IMG/VR virus record: IMGVR_UViG_3300017739_000050
Span: 1-32,536 of that record
DNA length: 32,536 bases
Origin: a virus
Reading direction: 5' to 3' (one strand)
In this document: positions 1 through 8,777 of the stretch, in pieces
Numbering within the stretch: the stretch's first letter is position 1
Layout of the letters: each line of letters begins with the position of its first letter
Program-made: the position numbers and the translations under genes
Notes under the pieces: generated by a model
Seen by the model: only the letters and a program-made list of their open reading frames with translations
Database searches by the model: none
What the model was told of the DNA's origin: nothing

Positions 1-13
1 AAACGAGGGTCGA

Positions 14-826
14 ATGGGAGCCCCAAATGTCCCACAACCACAGGAAGAACAGAAGAAGAGTCTATTAGACTTTGTATCACCAACACAGTTCGTGGTTCTT
101 CCATCAAAGGGAAAAGGGTATCCTGAAGGTCACCCTTTAAAAGATCAGGAAACAGTAGAAGTACGGTATATGACAGCTAAGGATGAAGACATACTAAGCT
201 CCCAACATCTCCTGAAAAAAGGAATAGCCATTGACAGATTTTTAGAAAATGTCTTGATGGATAAGCAGTTTCCTGTTGATAGTCTTTTGATAGGCGACAA
301 GAACGCGATAATTATTGACACGAGAGTATCTGGTTATGGAAATCTTTATGAAACAGGCTTGAATTGTCCTGCTTGTGGGAAGAAAAACGAAATGACATTC
401 GATCTGAACGACAAGTGCTACAAAGAGGGAGAGCTTCCAGAAGGTGTCTCTATGAATGAAAAAGGCAACTACGTATTTGTTTTGCCTGCATCGAAAGTGG
501 AGCTTGAAATTAGGCTTTTAACTAGTAAAGATGAGAAACAAATGATTAAAAAGGCCACTTTAATTGAGAAAAATAAAGTAGAAAGTAGCCTAGTAACTGA
601 TCAATATAAAATGATGATTGTATCAGCACAGGGAGAAACAAGCCCGGCTTTGTTGAGCAAGTTTGTTGATATGATACCTATTGAAGATTCAAAAGCACTT
701 AGAGAGGTTTACAAGTCAGTCAGCCCTAATGTAGAAATAAAAGAACAATTTGCCTGTTTTTCCTGTGGACATAGTCAGGAATTGGAGGTGCCCTTTGGGG
801 CAGACTTTTTTTGGCCTGACAGATAA
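14..826 (+). CDS. T4 gp26/gp51-like baseplate hub assembly protein
   Basis: A 270-aa protein that resembles the T4 baseplate family (Pfam T4_baseplate; T4 gp26 and relatives), which helps build the central hub of the baseplate and is not an enzyme. The N-terminal part (about residues 20-60) carries the family-like run FVVLPSKGKGYPEGHPL, followed by a region on mapping ordered residues (ILSS, KKGIAIDRFLENVL). Two CxxC pairs, CPAC near residue 119 and CFSC near 252, suggest one zinc site. A GAGGGT ribosome binding site precedes the ATG, so the gene is complete. It lies directly upstream of the tape measure block, where tail assembly chaperones normally sit, and ends in a T7 run that could allow frameshifting into the next ORF. 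The assignment rests on motif and context recognition. Confidence 0.65.
   Translation: MGAPNVPQPQEEQKKSLLDFVSPTQFVVLPSKGKGYPEGHPLKDQETVEVRYMTAKDEDILSSQHLLKKGIAIDRFLENVLMDKQFPVDSLLIGDKNAIIIDTRVSGYGNLYETGLNCPACGKKNEMTFDLNDKCYKEGELPEGVSMNEKGNYVFVLPASKVELEIRLLTSKDEKQMIKKATLIEKNKVESSLVTDQYKMMIVSAQGETSPALLSKFVDMIPIEDSKALREVYKSVSPNVEIKEQFACFSCGHSQELEVPFGADFFWPDR
806..812 (+). other. Candidate ribosomal frameshift run (T7)
   Basis: Seven consecutive T residues lie five codons before the stop of the gp26-like gene, read there as GAC TTT TTT TGG. The next ORF is open through this run in the frame reached by a -2 (or +1) shift, reading TTT GGC CTG ACA. Mu-like phages use a -2 shift, and lambda or P2 types a -1 shift, in the tail chaperone genes just upstream of the tape measure gene. 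Function here is inferred from position and frame only. Confidence 0.3.
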
Positions 827-830
827 CTAT

Positions 831-1010
831 ATGGAACAAGTGTATGAACAAATGTTCAACCTGATCCAGCATGGAAATTGGTCGTTTTCTGAAGCTTATA
901 GCTTACCAGTTGGTTTGAGATATTGGTTCTTCAATCGTATGGTAAAACATTTTGAAGAAAAAAAGAAGCACCATGATGAAGAGATGAAAAAATCAAAAGC
1001 CCGAAGATAA
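831..1010 (+). CDS. Small tail-assembly protein, possible frameshift partner
   Basis: A 59-aa ORF from the ATG at 831, four bases after the stop of the gp26-like gene. The open frame extends upstream to about 750, inside the preceding gene. The sequence has the pattern HGNWSFSEAYSLPVGLRYWFFNRM and then a charged lysine-rich tail. Short proteins with this SEAY..LP..LR.W pattern sit beside gp26/gp51-like genes in T4-like phages and recall the second half of tail assembly chaperone pairs. No convincing ribosome binding site precedes the ATG, which fits translation either by coupling or by frameshifting from upstream. Its stop codon falls in the loop of a terminator hairpin. Role in tail or hub assembly is inferred. 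Confidence 0.5.
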   Translation: MEQVYEQMFNLIQHGNWSFSEAYSLPVGLRYWFFNRMVKHFEEKKKHHDEEMKKSKARR

Positions 1011-1026
1011 CTTCGGGTTTCTGTTT
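997..1026 (+). terminator. Intrinsic terminator at end of small chaperone-like gene
   Basis: Stem CCCGAAG (1000-1006) and CTTCGGG (1011-1017) with loop ATAA, extendable through AAG/TTT to about 10 pairs, then TTTCTGTTT. The stop codon of the upstream ORF is in the loop. The T tract is interrupted, so termination may be partial, which would step down transcription into the tape measure genes. Confidence 0.6.
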
Positions 1027-1057
1027 ATAAACTATTTACTGTACCGAGGGACTAATA

Positions 1058-1429
1058 ATGAAAATAGATTTTACAAAAAAACGCCTATTGATGGAAGCAA
1101 ACTGGCTGTCTGCTTTTGGAGAGTGGAACAAGACGTTACTTAGATATATCTATGGTAAGGACGTAACAGTCACAGCGGATGCTACTGTTCACAAGAATCT
1201 TAAAGAAGATGAAGAAGGTGCAGACAACAGCCTCAAGTTTGTGATACGTGGTGAGCACAAAGATGTTCAAGCATACGCAAGAGCGTTGTTCGCAGAAAAA
1301 GAGTATTTAGATGTCTTTATGAAGTTTGGAGAAGATCATTTTCAAGCAAAAAAACAAAAGCAAATATTGGACAATGCTGTGAGGAACTTTGAACAAGTCA
1401 CAGGCATAAAATGGCCATTTAAAGATTGA
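1058..1429 (+). CDS. Conserved tail-region protein of unknown function
   Basis: A 123-aa, charged, mostly helical-looking protein. A GAGGGA ribosome binding site precedes the ATG. I do not recognise a named family. It lies between a chaperone-like gene and the tape measure gene, starting 32 bases after the upstream terminator and ending 10 bases before the tape measure start. The N-terminal half is rich in basic residues and aromatic residues (FTKKRLLMEANWLSAFGEW), and the C-terminal half has a regular helical pattern ending in KWPFKD. By position it is probably a tail assembly or baseplate accessory protein. No catalytic motif is visible. Confidence 0.45.
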   Translation: MKIDFTKKRLLMEANWLSAFGEWNKTLLRYIYGKDVTVTADATVHKNLKEDEEGADNSLKFVIRGEHKDVQAYARALFAEKEYLDVFMKFGEDHFQAKKQKQILDNAVRNFEQVTGIKWPFKD

Positions 1430-1439
1430 GACCTAATGT

Positions 1440-3806
1440 ATGAGTCAAGAAAAAATAAAAAGTGCAAAAGAATTAAAACAGATATTAAAAGACATCGCCG
1501 ATGATCAGGCGCGTATGTCAGATGCAGAACTGAATGCAATTAAAATTGCCGGTGATGCCAGAAGGGCTATGCTGGAAGAAACCCAAAGAGCCGGAGATGC
1601 ACTTATAGCACTTTCAGAAACCGAAGCAGCGGCCCTAAACCAACAGGGAGAGCTTCAGGAAGCTTTAATTCAACAGCTTAGAGAGCAGGCTGGTCTGACA
1701 GACGAACAGATAGATAGAATAGAAAAATCAAATGATCGCGCAGCAGAAATGGTTGAAATTGCCAAAGAAAGGAACAAACTACAACAAGAGCATAATGATT
1801 TAGCCAACGAATATGATTCAATGCTTGGCGGGATTGCTGCTAAAATCGGCATTGGAAACTCTGCTTTAAACAAGTCTGTTAATAAGTTTAAAGAGCAGGC
1901 AACTTTGCTAAAAACTAGTGAAAAGCATCAAAATGCATTTAAAGATTCTTTAGTCAAAACGTTCTCACCCGGTAACATATTGGGTAGTATCCTTGAAGGA
2001 ATAGTTGCGGCAACTGTAATGGCTGTTATACAAATTGACAAATTACAATCTTCATTTTCATCTCTTGCCGGAACTGGTGAAAAATTTGATTCTCAAATGG
2101 CATCAGTGGCTAGAAATAGTCTTGACTTCGGTATAAATGGCCAAATAGCAAGTGAGGCATTTACCGCACTTCAGCAGGGCCTTATAGGGTTTAATAACGA
2201 GTCTGATACTTCTATAGAGAACCTAACAATGCAAGTGGGACAACTCAAGCGTTTTGGCATTGAAGCAGAGCTTGCAGTCGGTATAATTAATGACCTAAAT
2301 GCTGTGCTTGGTGTAAACGCTGATGAAGCCGCTGAGATGACAAAACAAATAGCGATGTCAGCAACCGAACTAGGGATTGGGCCTAAAATGATGGCTGAGA
2401 GTTTTAGAAAAGCCTCATCAGTGTTAGCTGTGCATGGTAAGAAATCGATTGACGTATTCAAGGGCTTAGCTGTTGCTGCTCGTAACGCTGGTACATCTGT
2501 TGACACCTTGTTATCTATAGCCGGTAAGTTTGATACTTTTTCCGATGCTGCCGATGCAGCAGGCAAATTGAACTCAATATTAGGGTCGACAATGTCCGCA
2601 ACTGAAATGCTTATGATGACAGAAGATCAGAGGATAGAGACACTTATAAAGACCGTTAATGGACAGGGAGTGGCGTTCAGAGAAATGGACCGCTTTACTC
2701 AAAAAGCCATCGCTCAAGCTGCCGGTATCAGCGATATGGCAGAGGCAAATAGGATATTTGGAATGTCCTTGGGAGCTTATCGCCAACAAGCTGCTGATGC
2801 GAAAGCCGCTGAGATAAGACAAAACAAGTATAATGATGCAATAAGAGCCACTGTTCCAATACAGGAAAAACTAACTGAAGCTTTAGCAAAAATCGCAGCC
2901 AACTCAGAAACGGTAAATGGAGCAATCGATGCTCTAGTTGGTCTAATTGACCTATTTTCAGCTGGGTTGAGTGCGCTTGGTCCAAATGGGGTCACTGTTA
3001 TTGGTGTCCTAACTTTAATCGGCTTTGTTGGAACTAAACTTGTAACAATATTTAGCGGTTTGTCGACTATATTCACAGCACTCAGTGGCACAAGTAAAAT
3101 GGCAGGCAAATCTGTTCAGATGAGCGGAAAGCAAATGAATCAAGGCCTACAACAAACCGGGCAAGGTGCTGGTGCTGCTGCTGGTGGTTTAATAAAACTC
3201 GGTGTTGCTGCTCTACTAATAGGTGGTGGAATTGCAATCGCTGCTTTAGGTCTTGCTGAGTTGGCAAGATCCTTCCAAGGTCTCGGTGATGCGGCTCCGT
3301 ATGCAATGGGGGCAATTATCGGCTTCACTCTTTCTTTTGCCATACTGATGGGTGTTATGATGGCAATGGGTGCAGGACCTCAAGCAGCCGCAATTGGTAT
3401 TGCTGTGGGTTTGCTTCTCGGAATTGGAGTTGCTGCTCTAATGATTGGAGTTGCTGTTGAAAAAGCTGCTGGCGGCATAGAAAAAATGGCCAACTCTTTA
3501 GGAACAATGTTTGAAGCTATGACGGGTGCCGGTGATATAATTGGCGAGGTCAAAGAAGGAGTTGTGCAACTTGCTGATGCGATAATGGGTTTGCCAAGCG
3601 ATAAGAGAGTTGCTCTTCAAGCAACGTTACAAAATTTAGCGCTTATTTCATCAGGTCAAGCAGCGTCCTTGGCAGGTACAGCTGGTTTCTCAAACATTGT
3701 TAATGTCGGCGGAACTAGTGTTGATAACAATGTAAGTGTTATTGTTGAAATTGACGGAGAACAGTTTGACGGTAGAATCAGGAGAGTTAGCAATGAAGAG
3801 GAGTAA
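1440..3806 (+). CDS. Tail tape measure protein
   Basis: A 788-aa protein with the layout typical of tape measure proteins. Residues about 1-150 are a long, low-complexity helical and coiled-coil region rich in A, E, Q and R. The middle (about 180-470) has the tape-measure-like pattern of alternating A/G/S-rich helices. The C-terminal third contains several strongly hydrophobic glycine-rich segments (around 500-540, 580-610, 620-680), which in this class help pass the host membrane. It spans the tail tube lumen and sets tail length. At roughly 0.15 nm per residue it would imply a tail near 118 nm, an estimate only. The ribosome binding site is weak. It is the T4 gp29 counterpart by position, followed by a tube-initiator-like gene. 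Confidence 0.85.
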   Translation: MSQEKIKSAKELKQILKDIADDQARMSDAELNAIKIAGDARRAMLEETQRAGDALIALSETEAAALNQQGELQEALIQQLREQAGLTDEQIDRIEKSNDRAAEMVEIAKERNKLQQEHNDLANEYDSMLGGIAAKIGIGNSALNKSVNKFKEQATLLKTSEKHQNAFKDSLVKTFSPGNILGSILEGIVAATVMAVIQIDKLQSSFSSLAGTGEKFDSQMASVARNSLDFGINGQIASEAFTALQQGLIGFNNESDTSIENLTMQVGQLKRFGIEAELAVGIINDLNAVLGVNADEAAEMTKQIAMSATELGIGPKMMAESFRKASSVLAVHGKKSIDVFKGLAVAARNAGTSVDTLLSIAGKFDTFSDAADAAGKLNSILGSTMSATEMLMMTEDQRIETLIKTVNGQGVAFREMDRFTQKAIAQAAGISDMAEANRIFGMSLGAYRQQAADAKAAEIRQNKYNDAIRATVPIQEKLTEALAKIAANSETVNGAIDALVGLIDLFSAGLSALGPNGVTVIGVLTLIGFVGTKLVTIFSGLSTIFTALSGTSKMAGKSVQMSGKQMNQGLQQTGQGAGAAAGGLIKLGVAALLIGGGIAIAALGLAELARSFQGLGDAAPYAMGAIIGFTLSFAILMGVMMAMGAGPQAAAIGIAVGLLLGIGVAALMIGVAVEKAAGGIEKMANSLGTMFEAMTGAGDIIGEVKEGVVQLADAIMGLPSDKRVALQATLQNLALISSGQAASLAGTAGFSNIVNVGGTSVDNNVSVIVEIDGEQFDGRIRRVSNEEE

Positions 3807-3812
3807 ACAACG

Positions 3813-4508
3813 ATGTCAATAGATGGAATACCAAGTGAAGAGGGAACGCCGGCAACAGGGAACGCCAGTGATGTGTTTTTAAAAGGCATGGCTGCTCTAA
3901 GAGCAGAATTCGGAGAAGCCGCTCTACCTTTTGAGATCTTTAGTTTAATCGAAGGTGAAGGAAGCAAGCTTGAAATTATCGGTGTTATCACGAATTTTTC
4001 ACAAAATTGGAATTCTACTTACAACGAAGAGGTTGTCTATGGAAGAATAGATCCGATACCAACATTTTCCAATACCACTAGGACGATCTCCTTTGGTTTA
4101 GATTTGGTCACACCCTCGGTGAACAACATAAATTATAGTGAAAGTGAGATAGCCAGAGCACAATCAATGACAGTTGGTTTGTTGGCACAAATGTGCTACC
4201 CAGGTTACGACACTCAAGGGACAGCGACCGACTTTAACATCTCAACCCTCAAATCAGCGCCACTAGTGAAGATAAGGTATGCTAATTTGATATCAGGAGA
4301 TGAAGAGGGAAGTTTTTTAACAGCATATATGAAGTCCATGAGTGTGTCTTTTGCAACTGATAAGCTGACTGTTGTTAATTCCAATAAACAAATAGATTAC
4401 AGAAGAATGTCACTATCTATGGAGTTTGGTGTTGTTCACGACTTTGATGTTGGGCATAACGCTTCAGGCGGACAACTTAATCCGAAATACCCATTCAACT
4501 TCGAATAA
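3813..4508 (+). CDS. Baseplate tail-tube initiator-like protein (gp48/gp54-like)
   Basis: A 231-aa protein with a GAGGAG ribosome binding site, starting 6 bases after the tape measure gene. It contains VVYGRIDPIPTFSNTTRTI near residue 85, which resembles the tail-tube fold found in T4 gp48, gp54 and related baseplate tube initiators, where a loop of this type precedes a beta strand set. The fold polymerises as a hexameric ring that caps the hub and nucleates the tail tube. Gene order (tape measure, then this, then a LysM protein) matches T4 29-48-54 style clusters. It could instead be another tube-like baseplate ring. No enzyme motif is present. Confidence 0.55.
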   Translation: MSIDGIPSEEGTPATGNASDVFLKGMAALRAEFGEAALPFEIFSLIEGEGSKLEIIGVITNFSQNWNSTYNEEVVYGRIDPIPTFSNTTRTISFGLDLVTPSVNNINYSESEIARAQSMTVGLLAQMCYPGYDTQGTATDFNISTLKSAPLVKIRYANLISGDEEGSFLTAYMKSMSVSFATDKLTVVNSNKQIDYRRMSLSMEFGVVHDFDVGHNASGGQLNPKYPFNFE

Positions 4509-4519
4509 GGAACTAACAC

Positions 4520-4858
4520 ATGTCAAGATATAGAAATAGAAAAACAGCAGTAAATAGCAAAGAAGAGTACTCAAGTAGCGATATATTTGAAAAACGAGGT
4601 GTAAAAAAGATACGTCAGTATAGGACACCAGAATTTCGAAGATTCACGCGTGAGGAATATAACAGTGTTAGGTTTGACAGACACTATTGGACAGCTGGTG
4701 ATAGGTATTGGAAGTTAGCGAATCAATATTATGGAGATCCAACGCTTTGGTGGGTTATTGCTAGGTGGAATTTTGCGCCAACAGAATCACACGTTGAAGA
4801 AGGACAAGAGATAAGAATACCGACAGATTTGGCGAGGGCACTTGAGGTTCTAAGATGA
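4520..4858 (+). CDS. LysM-containing baseplate wedge protein (gp53-like)
   Basis: A 112-aa protein. The basic N-terminal half is followed by a LysM-type segment at about residues 52-100: WTAGDRYWKLANQYYGDPTLWW, then IARWN and EGQEIRIPTD. T4 gp53 and the small X-type tail proteins of other myophages carry this arrangement, with the LysM acting inside the baseplate as a structural clamp and not for peptidoglycan degradation. An AAGGA site precedes the start. The stop overlaps the start of the next gene (ATGA), so translation of the two is probably coupled. Confidence 0.7.
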   Translation: MSRYRNRKTAVNSKEEYSSSDIFEKRGVKKIRQYRTPEFRRFTREEYNSVRFDRHYWTAGDRYWKLANQYYGDPTLWWVIARWNFAPTESHVEEGQEIRIPTDLARALEVLR

Positions 4859-7800
4859 GTTTGCTAAATAACTTCGGCGGGTTTTACAGATTAACTAATG
4901 GTAAGATCTTATTGACCGGTAATAATGAGCCGGAAGGTGACAAATCTGAATATGTTAATGCGGAAAAACTAAGCCCACAAGACAATCCGGAAGCTTTTAA
5001 CTATGGTGCAATTGTCGATTTTACAAATGGTGCTAGTCTTTATCTATCATCACTTGATGCTGGTGAGCCATACAACTATCCAGGGGATTACATTGACAAT
5101 GCGGGCTCTATTTCTTCAGCAGCTTACGACGATGAAGATTTCAAATGGATAGTATCTAATTTTAACGTCATTACTGCTGGTTTTTTGCAAATTTCTCATG
5201 GTAATGATGACGTTAAGCAAAAATTTGAAAGCTATCTACTCTCAAAAAAGTTCACACTTGCACCGAGTGAAGATGGATATGCTGAAGCCGCAGAACTTGC
5301 CGATGTCTTGCAAGAATACCTTCAACTAATACAAGCTGATCCTAGAAGATTTGATGGATTCTTTGGAAATCCTGGTAATGCTGTCATTGAAAATATCAAA
5401 AAAAACATAGTTGGAGCAACAGGGACGTACGAAAGTATCGTTCCCGTTCTGAGTACTCAGCAGTTTGGTCTTGATAATTTTAAAACAAAGGTGTCAGCAT
5501 ATGCCAACAACATTGTAAATCCTAATTATCTATTAGACTCGATAGGTGGGTATGTATCTATAGATGACGGGGGTTATTTTCCACCTTCTTTTGGTGATGT
5601 CGGAGAGTATACAACTATTGGTGACAACGGACAAATAACGGTTCTAGATCCTGCATTCACTGCTGATTCTCTTCTTAGTGATATTGAATTTTTTGCGAGA
5701 CGGGATGCTTTTGAAGTTAAAAATGTAACACTCTCATCGGGACCCAGACTTGACTGGTCATATCGACAAGAAACGGGCGGTGTTGATGCATATGATGGCG
5801 AGAGGCAGACAGAAACAGTGATACCTCACTGGGTTCCAACTGTTGGCATCCCTGGTCGGTTTATAGAATATACAGAGGATGAACTCTCAGATCAACAGAA
5901 AGCTGTGAAGGGCAAAATACTGAATAGCCTAGATTTAATCACATGGGACAGTTTAAGGGAAATTTTCAAACCAGACGCACCTATAACATTTACCAGCAAC
6001 AGTGAAATCATTGCAGGTGACGGCAAAGTGCCGGTTATATTTAATACTGATGACTTAATACTGGATAAGTACCTTGAGGCAATTGAAGACGCAGAGGCTT
6101 TTGACCCAACGCAAACCGATGAGATAACATTTAGTTCATTCTATAGAACAAAGGCATATGAAGCTGCTGATTTTATAATTGGGTTTTATGCTGATCAAAT
6201 TACCAATCAAAACAAAGCACTCCTTTTAAAAGCATTTATAGACTCATTAGCTGATGATGTTGATATAAATGACGCTTTACAAAATGCTTTGGCCGAGCAG
6301 CAATCAAATACTCAAGAAATAGCAGATAGTTTAAATGAAATAGATGACGAAGCCCTCGACGTAGGTCTGATTAGAAAATCTGCTAATCAATGTGCTCTTT
6401 TGGCAAATCTCCAAGACTTGGCATTTGAATATAAGCAAAGAAAAAACCAAGAATTTGACGTACCAGGTACAATACACCACCAAGGTTATTATCAAAACCG
6501 TTTTTACAGTGTGTCGTCTGATGTTCCAAGCCAAACCATAAATAAGATACAATCTCCCTTAAGAAGCGAGGTTGAGCCTTTTTTGATGTCTTCAACGTTC
6601 TTGCAAAGCCTTTTGGTTCCTAAAATAAAACTTCAAAAAGTGTTTATAAATCAAGCAGGGGTTCTAGAAACTGTGGACATACCATTTGACAGATACACCA
6701 GAGAACCTGATAGTATAAAAACTCCAATAGATTATGAAACTAGATTTAGAACACCAAACGTATCGTTTAGAGGAGGAGCTTCAGGGATTAAATCGATTAG
6801 CTTTGATTTCGATGGAGAGACGCCAGTTACAGCGGAAAAGTATGTTTCTGCTGAGCTTGTCTTGTTTTTTCAAGATTTTAATGCGTTTGTTCAGCCAAAG
6901 CTAACTAAGACATCGGCTATTGAAGGCCAAGTAACGAATATAACAACAACAAAGTTCAGATATGTTGATCTTGTTGTCAATCCTCTAAACGTAAAAAGAC
7001 CTCCAGCTATTGATGGTTCGAGCAAACTTGAGCACTACGATCCGTCTTATTATAGAATTAAAGTTGAGGTTGGATGGGCCATTGGCGATTCTCCAGAAAT
7101 TCAGACCGCCATAGCAGAAGCTGGCTATAACTACTCTGAGTTTAAGAACGCAATAGAATTAGCCAATAAGACTTTTATGATGTGTGCTTTGGACCACGAT
7201 ATAAACATCAATAATGATGGTTCGGTCCAAGTGACAATAAACTATCGTGGATATGCTGATGTTCTTCTTAATACCAATCGCTTTAATGCTTTGTTGCCTT
7301 TGGATGAGCAAAATGAAATAAACCTTGAAATTCAAAAGTATCAGGATGTGGTGAATAGTGGGATATGCACACAGGAACAAAAAGCCGAATATCAAGCGAC
7401 AATAGCCTCGTTGGTTAAAGAAGTGGCTAGAAGGGCCTATCAAAGAATAAACAACAGAATGAGCCAGCTTGGCATGATTCACAGAGCAAGATTTGATAAC
7501 CCAGCAGATGCAAAAACATTCGAAATCAGCGGAAATTTCAAACATATACCAGGACTACTCACAGAAATTTCTGGTGATGACCTGGCTCAGACCGATGTGA
7601 ACGATTTCACTTTCTTTTACCTTGGCGATTTGATATATGTTGTCTTAGACTCGATGTATTATGAAGGCGCTCCGGCGCTCGGGGCAGAGCGAATGAAAAT
7701 GATATTATGTGATTTTGAATACAAGCCGTATCTTGCTCCTGCTGGTGGTGGTATGCCAAATGTAACTCACTATACCTGTCCGCTGTCTTGTTTGCCCATA

Positions 7801-8766
7801 ACAGTGAGTAATTTTTCAAATTGGATGGCGAATGATGTTCTAGGCACTGAGAGGTATAACATACCTGTTATGGATTTTATCTTGACTTTTATCAATGATG
7901 TTTGCGGATGTTTTATATCTGAGGTTTGCTTTTCGCGAGAAGAAGACAAGAGTCTGTTCTTCAGACAGTCAAATATCTTGGCACCGGTAGTACAGGATGA
8001 AGAGATTCAGTTGGTTATTAATAGCTCTGATAGCACTAGTGACATGGGAGGAGAAACAAACATTGATGAAAATGCTGACTTTGTAGGTACAACAAATTAT
8101 TTCCCACTCCAGAGCCCAAATGGCCTAATAGCAGACCAAATAATGGATTATACTTGTATCTATATGGATACTTCGCCAAAGCTAGCAACAGGAACGGGTG
8201 AGTATAACTACAATCTTGACAACAGAATATTACACTTTTACATAGGCGCAGACAGAGGTCTACTAAAAACTGCTTCTTGGTCAAAACAGAATGTTCAATA
8301 CCAAAGAGAATCTAGAATGTTTAGATCCCAAGGTATTGGGGACTTTGCCCAATTAGCCACATATTACAATGTGACGGTCAATATGTTTGGTAACTTTTTA
8401 CTGTTTCCGGGTATGCGTTTTTACTTAGATCCCTTCAGCATTGGTGGTCTAGACTTTGGACGCCCCAACGAACCAGGCCTTGAAGCGGGTGTCGGAGATG
8501 AAATAAACTTTTCTCGTCTCATGGGAATAGGAGGTTATCATCTTGTAACCGGTGTAAAGGTTAAAATAACCCCTGAGAAGTTTGAAACAACTGTTGAGGC
8601 AAGGTTTGAATATTCAGGGGACTACCAAGCAGTTGATGGCCAATATGTTGATACCTTGAGAGATGTTGTACAACAAGAAGATGCGGACATTGGTGATCCC
8701 GACACAGTCATATCAAACACCTCTGATTGCATCAGGGCAATTAATGCCGCTCAGAGAAAACAATAG
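4855..8766 (+). CDS. Giant baseplate hub-like structural protein
   Basis: A 1303-aa protein, the largest in the window. The first 550 residues are acidic and not recognisable. The middle (about 600-850) is beta-rich with strand patterns such as SISFDFDGETP and DHDININNDGSVQVTINYRGY, which look like a hub or tube beta domain. The C-terminal 150 residues include PGMRFYLDP, then MGIGGYHLVTGVKVKITPEKFETTVEARF, a pattern similar to the end of contractile-tail hub proteins (gp27/gpD-like). It is likely to combine several hub or wedge functions in one chain. No lysozyme or peptidase motif is visible. It overlaps the gp53-like gene by 4 bases and is followed by a GGAGG-led gene. The structural role is well supported by context, and the precise part is inferred. 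Confidence 0.55.
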   Translation: MSLLNNFGGFYRLTNGKILLTGNNEPEGDKSEYVNAEKLSPQDNPEAFNYGAIVDFTNGASLYLSSLDAGEPYNYPGDYIDNAGSISSAAYDDEDFKWIVSNFNVITAGFLQISHGNDDVKQKFESYLLSKKFTLAPSEDGYAEAAELADVLQEYLQLIQADPRRFDGFFGNPGNAVIENIKKNIVGATGTYESIVPVLSTQQFGLDNFKTKVSAYANNIVNPNYLLDSIGGYVSIDDGGYFPPSFGDVGEYTTIGDNGQITVLDPAFTADSLLSDIEFFARRDAFEVKNVTLSSGPRLDWSYRQETGGVDAYDGERQTETVIPHWVPTVGIPGRFIEYTEDELSDQQKAVKGKILNSLDLITWDSLREIFKPDAPITFTSNSEIIAGDGKVPVIFNTDDLILDKYLEAIEDAEAFDPTQTDEITFSSFYRTKAYEAADFIIGFYADQITNQNKALLLKAFIDSLADDVDINDALQNALAEQQSNTQEIADSLNEIDDEALDVGLIRKSANQCALLANLQDLAFEYKQRKNQEFDVPGTIHHQGYYQNRFYSVSSDVPSQTINKIQSPLRSEVEPFLMSSTFLQSLLVPKIKLQKVFINQAGVLETVDIPFDRYTREPDSIKTPIDYETRFRTPNVSFRGGASGIKSISFDFDGETPVTAEKYVSAELVLFFQDFNAFVQPKLTKTSAIEGQVTNITTTKFRYVDLVVNPLNVKRPPAIDGSSKLEHYDPSYYRIKVEVGWAIGDSPEIQTAIAEAGYNYSEFKNAIELANKTFMMCALDHDININNDGSVQVTINYRGYADVLLNTNRFNALLPLDEQNEINLEIQKYQDVVNSGICTQEQKAEYQATIASLVKEVARRAYQRINNRMSQLGMIHRARFDNPADAKTFEISGNFKHIPGLLTEISGDDLAQTDVNDFTFFYLGDLIYVVLDSMYYEGAPALGAERMKMILCDFEYKPYLAPAGGGMPNVTHYTCPLSCLPITVSNFSNWMANDVLGTERYNIPVMDFILTFINDVCGCFISEVCFSREEDKSLFFRQSNILAPVVQDEEIQLVINSSDSTSDMGGETNIDENADFVGTTNYFPLQSPNGLIADQIMDYTCIYMDTSPKLATGTGEYNYNLDNRILHFYIGADRGLLKTASWSKQNVQYQRESRMFRSQGIGDFAQLATYYNVTVNMFGNFLLFPGMRFYLDPFSIGGLDFGRPNEPGLEAGVGDEINFSRLMGIGGYHLVTGVKVKITPEKFETTVEARFEYSGDYQAVDGQYVDTLRDVVQQEDADIGDPDTVISNTSDCIRAINAAQRKQ

Positions 8767-8777
8767 GAGGAACATGC

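Noticed and set aside
2171-2566. Minus-strand ORF of 131 aa inside the tape measure gene
   Set aside because: Shadow of a strongly supported gene, with low-complexity composition, no ribosome site, and no recognisable motif.
7159-7545. Minus-strand ORF of 128 aa inside the hub-like gene
   Set aside because: Lies fully inside the coding strand of a long gene and has no start signal or motif.
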